Source: an uncultured bacterium (GTDB lineage Bacteria; Bacillota; Clostridia; Lachnospirales; Lachnospiraceae). Taken from it: 64,000 nucleotides of DNA. The stretch is from the NCBI GenBank assembly GCA_905214955.1, contig CAJMON010000005.1, positions 1-64,000 on the forward strand, read 5' to 3'. Positions within the stretch are counted from its first letter, which is position 1, and the number at the start of each line of letters is the position of its first letter. The notes under the pieces were generated by a model, which saw only the letters and a program-made list of their open reading frames with translations, was not told where the DNA came from and made no database searches. The translations under genes were made by a program, and so were the position numbers. Shown one piece after another: positions 62,301-64,000 of the stretch.

Positions 62301-64000
62301 TAAAACGGGAAGGCAGTCTTTGCGTTCAGAAAACAGTACAGAATGCGGCTTATCTGGCAAAACATCCCATCCAGGGTGCAGTGTACACGATTTATAAGGA
62401 TCAGGCCTGCACCAGTGTTTATGACAAAATTACAACAGATAAAAACGGATATGGAGAAAAGAGCGGCATTCCCTTTGGCAATTATTATGTAAAGGAAACG
62501 GTGGTGCCTACAGGCGGAGGATATGAATTGGACAGAACTGTTTATCCGGTGAGCATTCATGCACAGAACTATGCAGAAAAAATTACAGTGACTTCTGTGG
62601 AGCCAATCCTTGGAAGCATTGAGCTGGAAAAGCATGACTCGGAAACTGGCACCTCGACTCCGGCAAATGCCAGTTATTCCATGGATGGGGCAGTGTATTC
62701 TGTTTATCAGGATGCAGCCTGTCAGAAGCTTTTTGCTGCCATGGAAGTAAAAAATGGAAAGGCCAGCTGTACTGGTCTGCCACTTGGCACCTATTACGTG
62801 AAGGAAACAAAGGAGCCTTCCTCTGGCACTTACTGGCTGGATCCACAGGTGTACACGGCGAAAGTAGACGGAGAGCCGGTAAAGATTGTATCTACAGACC
62901 CGGTGCGAAAAGGAAAGCTTGCAGTACAGAAAGTGGATGCCGAGACTGGGAAAAAGGCACCGTTTTCCAAAGGACTGACGTTTGAGGGGGCCAAGTTTGG
63001 TATTTACACAGACAGCACCTGTCAGACATTGATTCAGACATTGACAACCGGAAAAGATGGAAAAGCGGTTTCCGAAGAACTGCTGATTGACACGTATTAC
63101 ATTAAGGAACTGGAAGCGCCCAAGGGATATCAAAAAAATGAGGAAGTCTTTCCCATAACGGCCAGCCAGATGAAGCAGGGAGTTTTAGAAAATGCGGCAG
63201 TAGAAATCTCCATTGCCGATCAGGTCATCCGGGGAGACGTGGTGTTTCTAAAATATATCAATACGGATGAAAACAGTGCCGCTCAGCTTCCAGAAAAACC
63301 GAATCTGGCGGGAATTCGTTTTACCTTTACGTATCTGGAAGATTCTTCTGTAAAATTTGATGTCAGTGGGGAAGAAAATACCATTGTCACAGATGAAAAT
63401 GGAGCGGCTTCTACGGTAGATAAGGAAAAATATCCGAAAGGAACTCTGTTATTTGGCCGGTGGTCGGTTTCCGAAACGGCAAATTCCAAGCTTCTGGTGC
63501 CCATTGCAGATTTTGAAATTCAGGTGACAGAGCATGGGGCAGTGTATCCCTATGTGATCCAAAATGATACGGTGCAGGCAAGAATCGAAATCCGAAAACA
63601 GGATGCAGATACTGGAGCCCAGCTTCCCATTTCCGGTGTAAGTTTCCAGATCTTGAATGAAGAAGGAAATCCCGTGCGTATGTGGGACCCGGCATCTGGA
63701 AGGTATCTGGAAACCTTTGTGACGGATTCCACAGGAACCGTGCATCTTCCCAATACGCTGTTGTATGGAAACTATATGCTGAAGGAAATTTCCGAGCCGG
63801 AAGGATATCTTCTCTCAGAACCCATTCCATTTCAGGTAGACAAAGCCTATCCAGATTCGCATAATCCACTGGTGATTGTGTGCAAGGACAAGCCCCAGAA
63901 AGGAAGAATTCAGATTGAAAAGCTGAATGAAGCAGATGGAAATCCAGCAGGAGAGGGATTTGTTTTTCAGATTTTTGCAGGGGAAGACATCAAAGACAGA
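59399..64000 (+). CDS. Giant SpaA-repeat cell-surface protein (incomplete, runs off window)
   Basis: 1534 codons with no stop at the window end. GGAG precedes the ATG by 5 bases. A signal peptide (about residues 1-40, VVSAILAGILAMGAAAQP) is followed by a Glu/Thr/Ser-rich region (about 45-180 and 255-310) flanking a small beta-rich domain (FLGLWEAEDLQVLL), then an adhesin-like domain to about 555. From about 61.07 kb come at least nine complete SpaA-type prealbumin repeats and the start of a tenth, most with VxKxD-like openings (LAVQKVDAETGK) and YYVKETxAPKG, the place of the Lys, Glu and Asn of isopeptide bonds. It is likely sortase-anchored; that end is not visible. Confidence 0.85.
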   Translation, partial: MYRKTKQRVVSAILAGILAMGAAAQPWLDNGKNVQVQAESVMETEAETETQLEMDSAGQTESFYAETTGETAAETLESVEFSEEETLSEVPESLESEKSSGKEETEEQTELSEVTKETGTMESSEEKESEDLTELTEVLESEEPAETEKVEVTETTVFEEESELLQEASEPEQKFENFLGLWEAEDLQVLLKEDGTATYLKQKQLYHGSWRKTEKGLEAEVLSKEQNLVLLEICYENGSLLLKDGPGTFLLVKAAKTTELEEFLEEQTEKRQETESFKETENIEETEILEAAVETEALQMVVETETGLAEFAEERKETETWEKVFRVDSQGGTLFIYGKNGQLLGKASKDEGDFTVKASAQMPENLADVTIKAEADQGYVVQDYEAVVVTDGKTIVSPASAYGIGQREYTRAHYLAQLQQVETFTVTFVKENEGETKREIFAAGTAGNIDAPEEGMVFTGRAQLTSINSPAGKAYNGTGVITCSSGDFEGDSFSMGGCASGHTHAIPLVRSEGTYTLTITGTDKVNGKVSYYLYWNNDQEPSGYQDLHTYGSYDHSFTARIKVTKTAKGNFDAGVSSEYSLKGAEFTLYEQYDAGTGKVSGKIGVMVTGASGKTTVASAQKVTAGKTYYVKETKAPKGFLLNETVYPVTASESTNVITISEEPKKGKIRIKKINGETGKTDKSLTGAKFKISKDADMSTTVQTITVDGTGYGESASYYLLGRTYYVQESSAPSGWERDDTVYEVVIKDNGKQVPEVVLTVSNFPEEPDKAALAVQKVDAVTGKTAPLSEEYQFFGAVYTIYTDEKCQKKAGTITTNEKGYGKKDGLDLGIYYLKETTAPKGGHYELDETVYKAVLNETKTVKIKSKETPERTHLEIVKVDAKTGKTDARLAGTVFGIYTDASAKASSLKEKVTAGANGKAVTKDQYYYGVTYYIKEENTPSEWEKNTEIFEATPTSTVKIPSIQIANIKREGSLCVQKTVQNAAYLAKHPIQGAVYTIYKDQACTSVYDKITTDKNGYGEKSGIPFGNYYVKETVVPTGGGYELDRTVYPVSIHAQNYAEKITVTSVEPILGSIELEKHDSETGTSTPANASYSMDGAVYSVYQDAACQKLFAAMEVKNGKASCTGLPLGTYYVKETKEPSSGTYWLDPQVYTAKVDGEPVKIVSTDPVRKGKLAVQKVDAETGKKAPFSKGLTFEGAKFGIYTDSTCQTLIQTLTTGKDGKAVSEELLIDTYYIKELEAPKGYQKNEEVFPITASQMKQGVLENAAVEISIADQVIRGDVVFLKYINTDENSAAQLPEKPNLAGIRFTFTYLEDSSVKFDVSGEENTIVTDENGAASTVDKEKYPKGTLLFGRWSVSETANSKLLVPIADFEIQVTEHGAVYPYVIQNDTVQARIEIRKQDADTGAQLPISGVSFQILNEEGNPVRMWDPASGRYLETFVTDSTGTVHLPNTLLYGNYMLKEISEPEGYLLSEPIPFQVDKAYPDSHNPLVIVCKDKPQKGRIQIEKLNEADGNPAGEGFVFQIFAGEDIKDR

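Overview
The window looks like chromosome from an anaerobic, spore-forming gut Firmicute of the family Lachnospiraceae; Blautia or a close relative is my guess, made from protein character only. The signs are: a SCIFF peptide with its radical SAM maturase and a fused SecDF, Rex, RemA, NfnAB, an orphan TepA beside an FtsK/SpoIIIE translocase, Csp-like subtilases, and strong AGGAGG ribosome sites with sigma-A promoters (TTGACA, 17 bp, TATAAT). No rRNA, tRNA, CRISPR array, phage or complete insertion sequence was found.

Layout. 0-9 kb: an EF-G-like GTPase, a fused rhamnose-mutarotase-like protein, a trigger-factor-like lipoprotein on the other strand, then SCIFF - maturase - secDF - recJ. 10-14 kb: a small membrane protein, leuS and a ZIP transporter. 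14-19 kb: a Bce-type module (response regulator, kinase, ABC ATPase, FtsX-like permease) with a recognisable BceR box and a heavily structured leader of about 230 nt before the ATPase gene. 19-22.7 kb (minus): rqcH followed by a VanR/VanS-like pair. 22.8-28.7 kb: one housekeeping operon, yicC - remA - gmk - rpoZ - DUF308 - rimO - pgsA - cinA. 28.8-35 kb: unknown small genes, a Cys/Gly-rich protein, a Csp-like protease, a sensor diguanylate cyclase and a second subtilase. 35-48 kb: icd, a Cys-cluster protein, an ABC-F ATPase, lysC, rex, nnr, alr, mazF, yebC, a CFI-box protein, tepA, uppP. 48-55.4 kb: ftsK, nfnAB, rlmH, nrdG, dut. 55.4-58.7 kb (minus): a MoxR-type AAA+ ATPase with a VWA partner. 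58.7-59.4 kb: a gene-free stretch with two abutting MITE-like elements. 59.4 kb to the end: the first 1534 codons of a giant SpaA-repeat surface protein that runs off the window.

How the genes work together. SCIFF, maturase and SecDF form the peptide-modification locus. The Bce-type and VanRS-like systems suggest envelope-stress or peptide-antibiotic sensing, with uppP adding undecaprenyl phosphate recycling. The 22.8-28.7 kb operon combines RNA turnover, regulation, nucleotide and lipid synthesis.

The features that ordinary genes do not explain are mainly noncoding: (1) the structured bceAB leader with competing hairpins; (2) a repeat around the SCIFF stop codon that offers two alternative hairpins before the maturase; (3) a 162-bp palindrome before nrdG whose mismatches become G-U pairs on the minus strand; (4) two tandem CTAG-ended MITE-like elements, plus a 16-bp copy of one end sitting on the rqcH stop codon. 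All calls come from reading the sequence without database searches.
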